17,494 bases of DNA from an uncultured bacterium (lineage in GTDB: Bacteria > Patescibacteriota > Microgenomatia > UBA1400 > PJMF01). Position 1 is the first letter of the stretch. Every line of letters starts with the position of its first letter. Shown in pieces: positions 1 to 5,602 of this stretch. The position numbers and the translations under genes are program-made. Location of the stretch: NCBI GenBank assembly GCA_903959355.1, contig CAJBWJ010000004.1:1-17494 (forward strand). The letters are read 5' to 3'. The notes below the pieces were generated by a model, which saw only the letters and a program-made list of their open reading frames with translations, ran no database searches and was not told where the DNA came from.

Positions 1-1
1 C

Positions 2-457
2 ATCGACCATTTAAAAAATAATAATAATTTAGAAAATGCTGTTGTCGTCAGTCCAGATTTTGGTGGACTAAAGAGAGCTCGTGTTTTTGCTAATTTACTA
101 GATTTGCCTTTATTAAATATTGATAAAAGTCGTGATCTCAAAACTGGAGTTGTCACTGCTCACGCTTTACATGGTGGAGAAGTCACTGGCAAAAATGTTA
201 TCGTTTTTGACGACGTGATTGTTTCTGGCGGCACTGTCGCCAAAACTGCTTCATTGCTAAAAGAAGAAGGCGCTTTAAAAGTAATTTTTATCGCCACTCA
301 CGGTATCTTTTGCAACAATGGTATAGAAGTTATAGATCAAAGCGAAGTCGATCTGGTCATAGCCAGCGATTCAATCGCACAAACAGAAAATTCCAACAAA
401 ATAGAATATATTCGTTTGGCACCTTTATTTGCCGCTGGTTTAGTTGACTGGATCTAG
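2..457 (+). CDS. prs: Ribose-phosphate pyrophosphokinase (PRPP synthetase), 3' part only
   Basis: The reading frame is open at the left edge, so the start lies outside the window and only about 151 C-terminal residues are seen; the family is usually about 310 aa. The enzyme transfers pyrophosphate from ATP to ribose-5-phosphate, giving PRPP for purine, pyrimidine, His and Trp synthesis in the cytoplasm. Visible family marks are SPDFGGLKRAR near the left edge, where the family has PDxGGxKRA, and the PRPP-binding loop VIVFDDVIVSGGT at about nt 200-235, matching the usual LVDDxxxTGGT. A later stretch, IATHGIF, matches the usual xxTHGxF segment. The product stops with TAG. The next gene, proS, follows after 37 nt that contain a promoter-like sequence, so the two need not share a transcript. 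The family call is secure; allosteric behaviour cannot be judged. Confidence 0.93.
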   Translation: MDHLKNNNNLENAVVVSPDFGGLKRARVFANLLDLPLLNIDKSRDLKTGVVTAHALHGGEVTGKNVIVFDDVIVSGGTVAKTASLLKEEGALKVIFIATHGIFCNNGIEVIDQSEVDLVIASDSIAQTENSNKIEYIRLAPLFAAGLVDWI

Positions 458-482
458 GTAAAACGCAAAGCGCGCGGAATGT

Positions 483-488
483 TACAAT
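483..488 (+). promoter_or_regulatory. -10 box (TACAAT) for proS, leaderless arrangement
   Basis: TACAAT ends 6 nt before the proS ATG, so transcription would begin at or next to the start codon. There is no usable Shine-Dalgarno: AGGA at 489-492 is only 2 nt from the ATG. No convincing -35 box is seen. The call rests on position and consensus only. Confidence 0.45.
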
Positions 489-494
489 AGGATC

Positions 495-1724
495 ATGAAA
501 TTATCTAAACTCGCTTTTCAAGTAACTAAAAATCCTCCAGCTAATGCCGATACCGTTAATCACAAATTGCTAGTTCAAGCTGGTTTTGTTCGTCAATTGA
601 TGGCCGGTGTTTACACTTACACCCCAATGGGTTTGAAGGTCTTACGCAATATTGAAAATATTATTCGTGAAGAAATGAATGCTGTTGGTGGTCAAGAAAT
701 TTTGATGCCAGCTCTTCATCCAAAAATTAATCACCAGACCACCGGCAGCTGGAATAACATTGATGTTTTGTTCAAACTGAAAAGTCGTACCGATAAAGAT
801 TATGCTCTCGGTCATAGTCATGAAGAAATTGTCACTCCACTAGCCAAGGAATTAATTAATTCCTACAAAGATTTGCCTTTAGCTTTGTATCAAATTCAGT
901 GGAAATATCGTGACGAGTTGCGCTCAAAATCTGGAATTTTGCGCGGTCGCGAATTCTTCATGAAAGATATGTATTCTTTCCATGCTGATCAAAAAGATTT
1001 TGAAAAATTTTACAACAATGTCAAAGATGCTTATCTAAGAATCTTTAAAAAGCTTGGTTTAACTGCCAAAGTCACTGAAGCCTCTGGTGGCAGTTTTACA
1101 CAAAAAATTTCTTATGAATTCATGGTTCTGACTGATGCCGGTGAGGACGACATTCTTTACTGTGACGAATGTAATTATTGTGTAAATAATGAAATTGCCA
1201 AAGTCAAAGAAGGTGACAGGTGTCCAAAATGTGGAGCTCCACTCAAAATGGGTCGTGCTTCAGAAGTTGGTAATGTTTTTGATCTCGGTCAAAAATTTGC
1301 CAAAGACTTTGATCTTACTTTTGCCAATCAAGCTGGAGAAAAAAATTATCCAATCATGGGCTGTTACGGAATTGGTGTTAGTCGCTCTATGGGTGTAATT
1401 GTTGAAAAATATAATGATGCCAAAGGCATTATTTGGCCTGCTTCAATTTCTCCTTTTACTGTTTCTCTAATTTCTCTAAATGGAGCAGAGGAATATGCAT
1501 TGAAGATTTATGAGACTTTGCAAAAAAATAACATCAATGTACTTCTAGACGATCGTAGTGAATCTGCTGGCAGTAAATTTGCTGCTGCTGACTTAATGGG
1601 CTTTCCTGTCAGATTGGTGATTTCTCCAAGAAATGGTGAAAAAATCGAATGGAAGAAACGCGATCAAGAAGCAAGTGAGTTAATTGATCTAGAAACTGTT
1701 CTAGAGCGTCTCAAAACTGCCTAA
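495..1724 (+). CDS. proS: Prolyl-tRNA synthetase, bacterial type without INS editing domain
   Basis: This class II enzyme charges tRNA-Pro with proline; a tRNA-Pro gene lies 8 kb downstream. Class II motif 2 is at residues about 139-163 (RDELRSKSGILRGREFFMKD), motif 3 is GCYGIGVSR at 289-297, and a C-terminal anticodon-binding domain occupies about 320-409. At 409 aa it is much shorter than the typical bacterial form of about 570 aa. After EFMVLTDAGEDDI (208-220) the roughly 180-residue INS domain, which deacylates Ala-tRNA-Pro, is replaced by a short cysteine-rich linker (C223, C226, C229, C243, C246) that looks like a zinc ribbon. Proofreading in cis is therefore probably absent. The ATG at 495 is supported by the promoter position and by the usual N-terminal alignment. 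Five nt separate it from the next gene, so the two are probably co-transcribed. Confidence 0.96.
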   Translation: MKLSKLAFQVTKNPPANADTVNHKLLVQAGFVRQLMAGVYTYTPMGLKVLRNIENIIREEMNAVGGQEILMPALHPKINHQTTGSWNNIDVLFKLKSRTDKDYALGHSHEEIVTPLAKELINSYKDLPLALYQIQWKYRDELRSKSGILRGREFFMKDMYSFHADQKDFEKFYNNVKDAYLRIFKKLGLTAKVTEASGGSFTQKISYEFMVLTDAGEDDILYCDECNYCVNNEIAKVKEGDRCPKCGAPLKMGRASEVGNVFDLGQKFAKDFDLTFANQAGEKNYPIMGCYGIGVSRSMGVIVEKYNDAKGIIWPASISPFTVSLISLNGAEEYALKIYETLQKNNINVLLDDRSESAGSKFAAADLMGFPVRLVISPRNGEKIEWKKRDQEASELIDLETVLERLKTA

Positions 1725-1729
1725 ATAAA

Positions 1730-2068
1730 ATGCCTAAAATTGTCCTTAGCAATCATGCCATGGAAAGAGCAAGATCCAGAAAAATGGAGCTCTATGGTAT
1801 TGAAAAATTAATTCTCGATCCTGATAAAAAAATTAGCTTAGGTGAAGATAAATTTAAATTTCTTAAAAATGTCTCTGGACGAAATTACCAAGCAATTGCT
1901 ACTTATCTACAAAAAGAAAATAAGTGGTTAATTGTTTCTGTTTGGGTAAGAGGTGAAGAAGACAGACTGCCACTTATCTGGACACTCATTGCTGCACCTT
2001 TCCGCTTAATATGGTGGTTTCTTAAATCTTTTTGGCAAATTATTGCAAAAATTGCCAGAAAAAAATAG
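1730..2068 (+). CDS. DUF4258-like small protein with hydrophobic C-terminal helix
   Basis: This 112-aa protein has no certain function. Residues 1-75 have the pattern of DUF4258-type proteins: an early SNHAMERARSRKM segment resembling the family's H-A-xx-R-xx-x-R motif, then alternating strands ending in WLIVSVWVRG. That fold is related to the RelE/BrnT-like RNase toxins, but I see no catalytic set that would prove such activity. Residues about 79-105 (starting LPLIWTLIAAPFRLIWWFL) form a tryptophan-rich hydrophobic or amphipathic helix followed by a basic IARKK tail, suggesting attachment to the inner face of the membrane. It starts 5 nt after proS with no Shine-Dalgarno, so it probably rides on the proS transcript. 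No antitoxin-like partner is adjacent. The family assignment comes from memory of the pattern and is moderate. Confidence 0.7.
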   Translation: MPKIVLSNHAMERARSRKMELYGIEKLILDPDKKISLGEDKFKFLKNVSGRNYQAIATYLQKENKWLIVSVWVRGEEDRLPLIWTLIAAPFRLIWWFLKSFWQIIAKIARKK

Positions 2069-2076
2069 ACCTATAT

Positions 2077-2082
2077 TATAAT
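2077..2082 (+). promoter_or_regulatory. Consensus -10 box (TATAAT) entering a gene-free structured region
   Basis: A perfect TATAAT lies just after the stop of the DUF4258-like gene. A TTGCCA 19 nt upstream (2052-2057) could be a weak -35. Transcription would start near 2089 and run into the hairpin-rich stretch before the DHH gene, which has its own closer -10 box. It may therefore serve a small RNA or leader. Confidence 0.4.
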
Positions 2083-2088
2083 AAACGG

Positions 2089-2230
2089 TTAGTCATACAT
2101 AAAAATTATATGCCTAATCATCAATCTTTTTTGCTTCTGTATTTTTCTATAAACAAATATATATTACTGTATATATCCCGGTGAGGGGTCCCACTAAAGC
2201 CAAGCAAAATAGCTGGTTTTGGTGGGTGTT
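2089..2230 (+). other. Gene-free structured stretch, candidate small RNA or leader
   Basis: No protein gene of normal size lies between 2069 and 2294. Three adjacent hairpins can be drawn: ATATATA/TATATAT at 2157-2176 with loop TTACTG; CCC/GGG at 2177-2187; and a long one at 2190-2226. The last has CCCAC pairing with GTGGG, continues through about 15 base pairs (two of them G-T) with one bulged A, and closes on loop AAAATA. No T-run follows, so it is not an ordinary terminator. A 24-codon ORF at 2110-2184 encodes a hydrophobic peptide (starts MPNHQSFLLLYF) but has no ribosome binding site. I recognise no known RNA family; SRP RNA, tmRNA and 6S hallmarks are absent. Confidence 0.35.
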
Positions 2231-2281
2231 GTTTCACATCACATTTTTCACTCCTGTGTCTCATTTTGTTTAGTCTAATGT

Positions 2282-2287
2282 TAAAAT
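2282..2287 (+). promoter_or_regulatory. Extended -10 (TG-T-TAAAAT) for the DHH-HIT operon
   Basis: TAAAAT preceded by TGT (an extended -10) ends 7 nt before the ATG at 2295, implying a leaderless mRNA. No Shine-Dalgarno is present. The 11 nt AAAATAGACCT here also occur just after the DUF4258-like gene (2065-2075 region). Confidence 0.45.
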
Positions 2288-2294
2288 AGACCTC

Positions 2295-3179
2295 ATGAAT
2301 TTAACTCCTCGTAAATTAATCGTCGCTCATCATGCTCCAGATCTAGATGCTATAACTTCTGTTTGGCTGCTCAAGCGTTTTGATAGTCAGAGATATGCTA
2401 GTGCCAAAGTTGCTTTTGTTAATCCAGGAGACACAATTTCTCTCAAAGAGGCCGAAGAAGAATTCAATTGCCAGCTTCATGAAGTAACTCATGTCGACAC
2501 TGGCCTTGGAGAATTTGATCATCATCAGGCAGAAAGAGCCAGTAGAGAAATTTGTGCTTCAACTTTGGTTTTTGATTATCTTAAAAAGGTCAGACCAGAA
2601 ATTGCAGAAAATCGCGCTCTAGAGGAAATGATCAAAATTGTCGTAGATGTTGATCATTTTGGAGAAATTTATTGGCCAGAAGCCAAAGAGAATCGTTTTG
2701 TCTTTACCTTACATGAATTGATTCATGGCCACGAATCAATTGAGCCTCATGATGATGATTCACAATTACATTTTGGAATGAGTGCTTTGGATTGTGCTTA
2801 CGCTGAAATGACTAATCGCCTCAAAGCTGAAGAAATTATTGCTGAAAAAGGCATTGAATTCGATATCAAAGAAGGCAAATGCATTGGTCTTGAAACACAG
2901 AATGATGAAAGCATTAAACTTTCTCAGGTCAAAGGCTATATTTTGGCAGTACGCAAAGATAGTGAATATGGTCATATCAGAATTAAAGTCCGCCCAGATG
3001 CACAACTCAACCTAGATAAACTTTATCAGGCTATCAAAGAAATTGATCAAAAAGCTACTTGGTTTTATCACGCTAGTGGCAAGATGTTGCTCAATGGATC
3101 AATTAAACATCGCAACCAAGTTGCTAGTTCTCTTAGTTTAAAAGGCGTAATTCATCTAATTCAAAAGCTATACAACTAA
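2295..3179 (+). CDS. DHH-like phosphoesterase (MYG1/UPF0160-like features)
   Basis: This 294-aa cytoplasmic protein is probably a metal-dependent phosphoesterase or nuclease of the DHH superfamily. Motif I is AHHAPDLDAI at about residues 11-20. THVDTGLGEFDHHQ at about 65-78 has the aspartate and paired histidines expected to bind Mn, and VVDVDHFGEI at about 116-125 adds another D-x-D-H. The C-terminal part (about 215-294) includes WFYHASGKMLLNGS, which resembles the end of MYG1-type proteins, so that branch is a reasonable guess. Substrates in the superfamily include short RNAs, pAp, cyclic dinucleotide products and pyrophosphate, and none can be chosen from sequence. It is followed after 3 nt by a HIT hydrolase, so the two form an operon likely concerned with nucleotide or RNA clean-up. 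Confidence 0.75.
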   Translation: MNLTPRKLIVAHHAPDLDAITSVWLLKRFDSQRYASAKVAFVNPGDTISLKEAEEEFNCQLHEVTHVDTGLGEFDHHQAERASREICASTLVFDYLKKVRPEIAENRALEEMIKIVVDVDHFGEIYWPEAKENRFVFTLHELIHGHESIEPHDDDSQLHFGMSALDCAYAEMTNRLKAEEIIAEKGIEFDIKEGKCIGLETQNDESIKLSQVKGYILAVRKDSEYGHIRIKVRPDAQLNLDKLYQAIKEIDQKATWFYHASGKMLLNGSIKHRNQVASSLSLKGVIHLIQKLYN

Positions 3180-3182
3180 AAT

Positions 3183-3533
3183 ATGTCAGATTCAATTTTT
3201 ACCAAAATCATTAATCACGAAATCCCTTCAACTATTCTTTTTGAAGATGATGACTTTATCGCCATTAAAGATATTTATCCAAAAGCCCCAGTTCATGTCT
3301 TAATTATTCCTAAAAAGGCTTATGAAAGTTTGGAAGCCGTTGAGTTAGAAGATGATGCTTTTTACGCTAAATTACTCAAAACAACGCGCCTGGTTGCTAA
3401 AAATCTCGGCATCAGTGAAAACTATAAATTGTTTATGAATGTTGGCAAAGAAATGCAAGATGTTCCTCATCTGCATTTACACTTAATGGGCGGTTTTGAT
3501 AAAGAAAAACAGAACTCTCTTTTTAGCGAATAA
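3183..3533 (+). CDS. HIT family (histidine triad) nucleotide-binding hydrolase
   Basis: This 116-aa protein carries the histidine triad HLHLHLMGG at residues 96-104, with H96, H98 and H100 as the triad. The N-terminal pattern IFTKIINHEIPSTILFEDD (5-23) is typical of the HinT branch (IFCKIxxGEIPxxxVYEDD). Such proteins hydrolyse AMP-lysine, adenosine phosphoramidates or dinucleotide polyphosphates. The usual GQxVxHxHxH run is altered to EMQDVPHLHLH, with glutamine one position off the usual GQ; this is mild divergence and not a loss. It begins 3 nt after the DHH gene without a Shine-Dalgarno, pointing to coupled expression. Its end nearly touches the convergent response-regulator gene (4 nt), leaving no room for a terminator. 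Confidence 0.92.
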   Translation: MSDSIFTKIINHEIPSTILFEDDDFIAIKDIYPKAPVHVLIIPKKAYESLEAVELEDDAFYAKLLKTTRLVAKNLGISENYKLFMNVGKEMQDVPHLHLHLMGGFDKEKQNSLFSE

Positions 3534-3537
3534 ATTT

Positions 3538-4191
3538 TCAATTACTTTTTAAGATATAGCCAACACCTTTGACGGTTTTAATTAGATTTTTGCCAATTTT
3601 ACGCCTTAAGTTTGCGATGGTTGTTTCGATAGCATTGCCGAATAAGACATTTTCTTCTTGCCAAACTTTCTCTGCCAATAAAGCTTTGCTGAAAATCTGA
3701 GTAGGATATTTAAGAAATAATTCTAAAAGTAAAAATTCCTTTCGATTGAGTTCGATTTCTTTGTTGTCTAGATAAGCCTGATGAGATAAGCTATCTATTT
3801 CTAAACCACTTTTTTTTAATTTTTGAAGCTCTTTATTAGAAATTTTTCTAAGTAAAACCTTAATCCTCGCTTCTAATTCTAATATGTTAAACGGCTTTGC
3901 CAGGTAATCGTCACCACTTTGTAAACAATGAACTTTTTTGGCAAGATCAAGTTCTGCTGTCAAAAATAAAATTGGTAAAATAATTTTATTTTCCTTTAGA
4001 TAAACACAAATGTCACAACCATTGCCGTCAGGTAAAACCAAGTCCAAAATTAAAAGGTCATAAGTCTTGGTATCAAGAAAATAACTGGCATTCTTTAAAT
4101 TATTTGCCACATCGATAGCATGGAATTTACCCAAACGAGTTTTAATTAAATTAGATAAAGTAAGATTATCTTCAGTTAATAAAATTCTCAC
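3538..4191 (-). CDS. OmpR/PhoB-type response regulator, orphan
   Basis: This 217-aa two-domain DNA-binding regulator starts at GTG 4191. The receiver domain occupies 1-115: acidic pair E7/D8, phospho-acceptor D50 in LLILDLVLPDGNG, the conserved T in LFLTA, and K in DDYLAKPF. The C-terminal winged helix (about 125-217) is of the Trans_reg_C type and ends in the usual LRRKIG...VKGVGYIL. No histidine kinase lies in the window, so its partner is elsewhere or missing. The GTG is supported by a promoter with correct spacing that would make the mRNA leaderless. Its promoter overlaps that of rpsU, running the other way, so the regulator could affect rpsU or itself; this is inference. It ends in TGA exactly where the family ends, showing that UGA is a stop here. 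Confidence 0.93.
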   Translation of the reverse strand: MRILLTEDNLTLSNLIKTRLGKFHAIDVANNLKNASYFLDTKTYDLLILDLVLPDGNGCDICVYLKENKIILPILFLTAELDLAKKVHCLQSGDDYLAKPFNILELEARIKVLLRKISNKELQKLKKSGLEIDSLSHQAYLDNKEIELNRKEFLLLELFLKYPTQIFSKALLAEKVWQEENVLFGNAIETTIANLRRKIGKNLIKTVKGVGYILKSN

Positions 4192-4197
4192 TCGACA

Positions 4198-4226
4198 AGT
4201 TTAGCAAAAAGAGACCTTCCAAACAA
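4198..4226 (-). promoter_or_regulatory. Promoter of the response regulator (leaderless)
   Basis: Read on the minus strand: TTGTTT (4226-4221), a 17-nt spacer, then TAAACT (4203-4198) preceded by TGC, an extended -10. The -10 ends 6 nt before the GTG. This is the best-formed two-box promoter among the leaderless genes. It overlaps the -35 region of the divergent rpsU promoter. Confidence 0.5.
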
Positions 4227-4245
4227 GCCTTTTCTAGGCTATAAT
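4217..4245 (+). promoter_or_regulatory. Promoter of rpsU
   Basis: A perfect TATAAT lies at 4240-4245, with a possible weak -35 TTCCAA at 4217-4222 (17-nt spacer). Transcription would start near 4252, giving a leader of about 39 nt. This differs from the leaderless genes around it. The -35 half is shared with the divergent response-regulator promoter. Confidence 0.5.
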
Positions 4246-4276
4246 CGTCAGTCTTAATAGTTAAACAAAATTGGAA

Positions 4277-4285
4277 GGGAGGTGA
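4277..4285 (+). promoter_or_regulatory. Very strong Shine-Dalgarno of rpsU (GGGAGGTGA)
   Basis: GGGAGGTGA is a near-perfect complement of the 16S rRNA tail. GGAGG ends 8 nt before TTG 4291, which is ideal spacing, whereas the in-frame GTG at 4282 lies inside the motif. It therefore decides the start codon as TTG 4291. It is the only full Shine-Dalgarno correctly spaced before a gene in this window. Confidence 0.8.
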
Positions 4286-4290
4286 GACTT

Positions 4291-4545
4291 TTGCCAATCG
4301 TTATTAGAGCCAAAAAAAATCAATCGACTTCAGATTTAATTAGACAGTTTAAAAAAGCTGTAGCTGCTACTGGAATTGTACAGATTGTAAAAGATCGTAG
4401 ATATTTCCAGAAACCTTCCAAAATTAAATCTATTAAGACTGCTGAAAACAGTCGTTTAAGAAAGAGAGCTCATTCTCTTGCTAAAACTAAAAACATTTCA
4501 GCACTTACTATTTCTAAAATTAGAGCAAGACTCGGTTCTTCCTAG
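4291..4545 (+). CDS. rpsU: Small ribosomal subunit protein bS21
   Basis: This 84-aa basic protein has the bS21 pattern: N-terminal PIVIRAKKNQSTSDLIRQFKK (roughly P-V-I-V-R-N-E-x-x-x-A-LRRFKR in the family), then AVAATGIVQIVKDRRYFQKPS matching the usual CEKAGVLxEVRRRxxYEKPS, and a Lys/Arg-rich tail. bS21 sits on the 30S platform next to the anti-Shine-Dalgarno end of 16S rRNA. The start is TTG 4291, set by the Shine-Dalgarno; a GTG start at 4282 would add MRL but would overlap that motif. It is slightly longer than the E. coli protein (71 aa). It is transcribed alone, with a leader, and ends at a bidirectional terminator. The stop codon lies in the loop of a CTCGGT/ACCGAG hairpin (4531-4551). 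Confidence 0.93.
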   Translation: MPIVIRAKKNQSTSDLIRQFKKAVAATGIVQIVKDRRYFQKPSKIKSIKTAENSRLRKRAHSLAKTKNISALTISKIRARLGSS

Positions 4546-4589
4546 ACCGAGCTTCAGCGAGGGAATGTCCGAAGTGGAAACGGAGGACG
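4540..4589 (+). repeat. Purine-rich GC element after rpsU (copy A)
   Basis: A GC-rich, purine-rich stretch starts at TCCTAG over the rpsU stop and contains CCGAAGTGG and ACGGAGGACG. A shorter version with the same order of blocks (TCCTAG, CCGAAGGG, ACGG, GGACG) follows the ABC transporter gene at 12521-12553. Its composition differs from the AT-rich surroundings. Function unknown. Confidence 0.4.
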
Positions 4590-4606
4590 CAACCTTATTT
4601 GAAATT

Positions 4607-4636
4607 AAAAACCCGCTTTGAAAAAAGCGGGTTTTT
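4607..4636 (+). terminator. Bidirectional intrinsic terminator between rpsU and the coiled-coil gene
   Basis: AAAAACCCGCTTT pairs with AAAGCGGGTTTTT around a short GAAA loop. The GC core is flanked by A-run and T-run, so it can stop transcription from both sides. It lies between the convergent rpsU and the minus-strand coiled-coil gene (stop at 4656). Confidence 0.9.
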
Positions 4637-4655
4637 CATTTGAGAAGAAGTATTT

Positions 4656-5153
4656 TTAAAGCTTCTTTGCTTTAATCTTTGCCTTAATACTAAAATCCCA
4701 TTGATCACCATCACTGGTATCAAAACTCATAGAATTAGTCAGAGCATGATAATTAACTAAATGATTACTTAGAGTTTCTTCTAATTCTTTTTTTTGTTGG
4801 TTTAATTCAGCCACATCAATCTTGAGAGTGGTAGACTGAGGATCATTCTGCAATTGAACTTTACGCTCTTTCATTGCTTGAGTGTGTTTATCCATTTCAT
4901 CACGAGCTTCAGTTAATTGAACGTCATTGTCAAAAACACTCTTCAAACTCTGTCTTTTTTCCTTTAATTCACCGTCAATACGCACTAGCTCGCGAGCGTG
5001 CTTCTCGATGAGATTTTGCAAAGAAACAAGAGTTTCAGCTAATTCATTGGATTGCTCAACCTCGTCTTTAGCTTCAGTTCCTTTACTAGCTTGACTGAGT
5101 GCATCCAATGCTAATTCATCACTAGCACTAATTTGTTTTTGATCGTCTGCCAT
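4656..5153 (-). CDS. Hypothetical coiled-coil protein
   Basis: I do not recognise this 165-aa protein. It is acidic at the N-terminus (ADDQKQISASDELALDAL), then residues about 38-140 are heptad-rich and dominated by E, K, Q and L (for example LIEKHARELVRIDGELKEKR and LNQQKKELEETLSNHL), as expected for one or two long coiled-coil helices broken near NDPQST. The end is short and basic (SIKAKIKAKKL). There is no signal peptide or membrane segment, so it is presumably cytoplasmic and multimeric. The ATG has no Shine-Dalgarno. A weak TCAAAT hexamer 6 nt upstream could be a leaderless -10, and an inverted repeat lies just beyond it. It stands alone, convergent with rpsU and divergent from rnpB. Confidence 0.8.
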   Translation of the reverse strand: MADDQKQISASDELALDALSQASKGTEAKDEVEQSNELAETLVSLQNLIEKHARELVRIDGELKEKRQSLKSVFDNDVQLTEARDEMDKHTQAMKERKVQLQNDPQSTTLKIDVAELNQQKKELEETLSNHLVNYHALTNSMSFDTSDGDQWDFSIKAKIKAKKL

Positions 5154-5164
5154 AAAATTATTTG

Positions 5165-5182
5165 ATCCGTATCAACACGGAT
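5165..5182. repeat. Inverted repeat ATCCGT-6-ACGGAT, possible operator
   Basis: ATCCGT and ACGGAT are perfect inverted arms separated by 6 nt. They lie between the start of the coiled-coil gene and the -35 region of rnpB, a place suited to a protein binding site acting on either gene. No T-run follows on either strand, so it is not a terminator. Confidence 0.35.
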
Positions 5183-5192
5183 AACCTTTCAG

Positions 5193-5223
5193 ATGACAGG
5201 GTAACAAAAAACCGCGGTATAAT
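5193..5223 (+). promoter_or_regulatory. Promoter of rnpB
   Basis: A perfect TATAAT at 5218-5223 ends 6 nt before the first base of the RNase P RNA P1 helix (5230), fitting initiation at the mature or near-mature 5' end. A possible -35 ATGACA is at 5193-5198 (19-nt spacer). Confidence 0.65.
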
Positions 5224-5229
5224 AAAGGG

Positions 5230-5564
5230 GAAGAACGTGGTCGGGACAATGGATCTTGGTTTACCAAGGTAGGAAAGTCCGGACAACCGAGTAGAGGGTG
5301 CCTGATGAAAATCAGGGATTATTTTGGATAGAGTAGCAATACTTACTACTAAAATAAGCCAGTTAGAGCAACAGAAACGATCCGAGTAGCGTCGGCTGAA
5401 ACGACCAAGCTTTTGGGTATATCGCGCAAGCGATAGGGCAATCCTCCCCGTTGCGAGCTACGACTTTGACCTTAATGGTACTACTCCTTATCATGGTCAT
5501 AATGTGAGCGCATAGATAAATCATTGTCGAGAAACAGAATCCGGCTTATCAAACCACGTTCTTC
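5230..5564 (+). ncRNA. rnpB: RNase P RNA (catalytic subunit)
   Basis: This 335-nt RNA matures the 5' ends of tRNAs. The ends are set by helix P1: GAAGAACGTGG (5230-5240) pairs perfectly with CCACGTTCTTC (5554-5564). Conserved blocks are present in order: AGGAAAGTCCGGAC at about 5271-5284 (CR-I), ACAGAAAC near 5370, GGCTGAAACGACCAAG near 5394-5410, and GAAACAGAATCCGGCTTATC at 5531-5550 (CR-V, which pairs with CR-I in helix P4). The length and these blocks suggest the ordinary ancestral (A) type. The P1 3' strand runs into TCTTTTTATTT, which can act as terminator. An upstream consensus -10 supports the 5' end. A GGT at 5477-5479, in a context like the L15 loop that pairs with tRNA CCA, may be kept. 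Confidence 0.95.
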
Positions 5565-5602
5565 TTTTTATTTACATTGGATGTTTTCTCCCTAGATAAT
5601 TT

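Noticed and set aside
2089..2294. SRP RNA, tmRNA or 6S RNA in the gene-free stretch
   Set aside because: The SRP GGAA-type tip and its paired loop, the tmRNA tRNA-like ends and the 6S central bubble were not found.
4282..4290. GTG 4282 as start of rpsU
   Set aside because: It lies inside the Shine-Dalgarno; TTG 4291 has ideal spacing and starts at the conserved P-I-V-I-R.
4540..4589. Extension of bS21 through the TAG stop into the purine-rich element
   Set aside because: The bS21 family pattern is complete before the stop, and the following frame is low-complexity with no family match.
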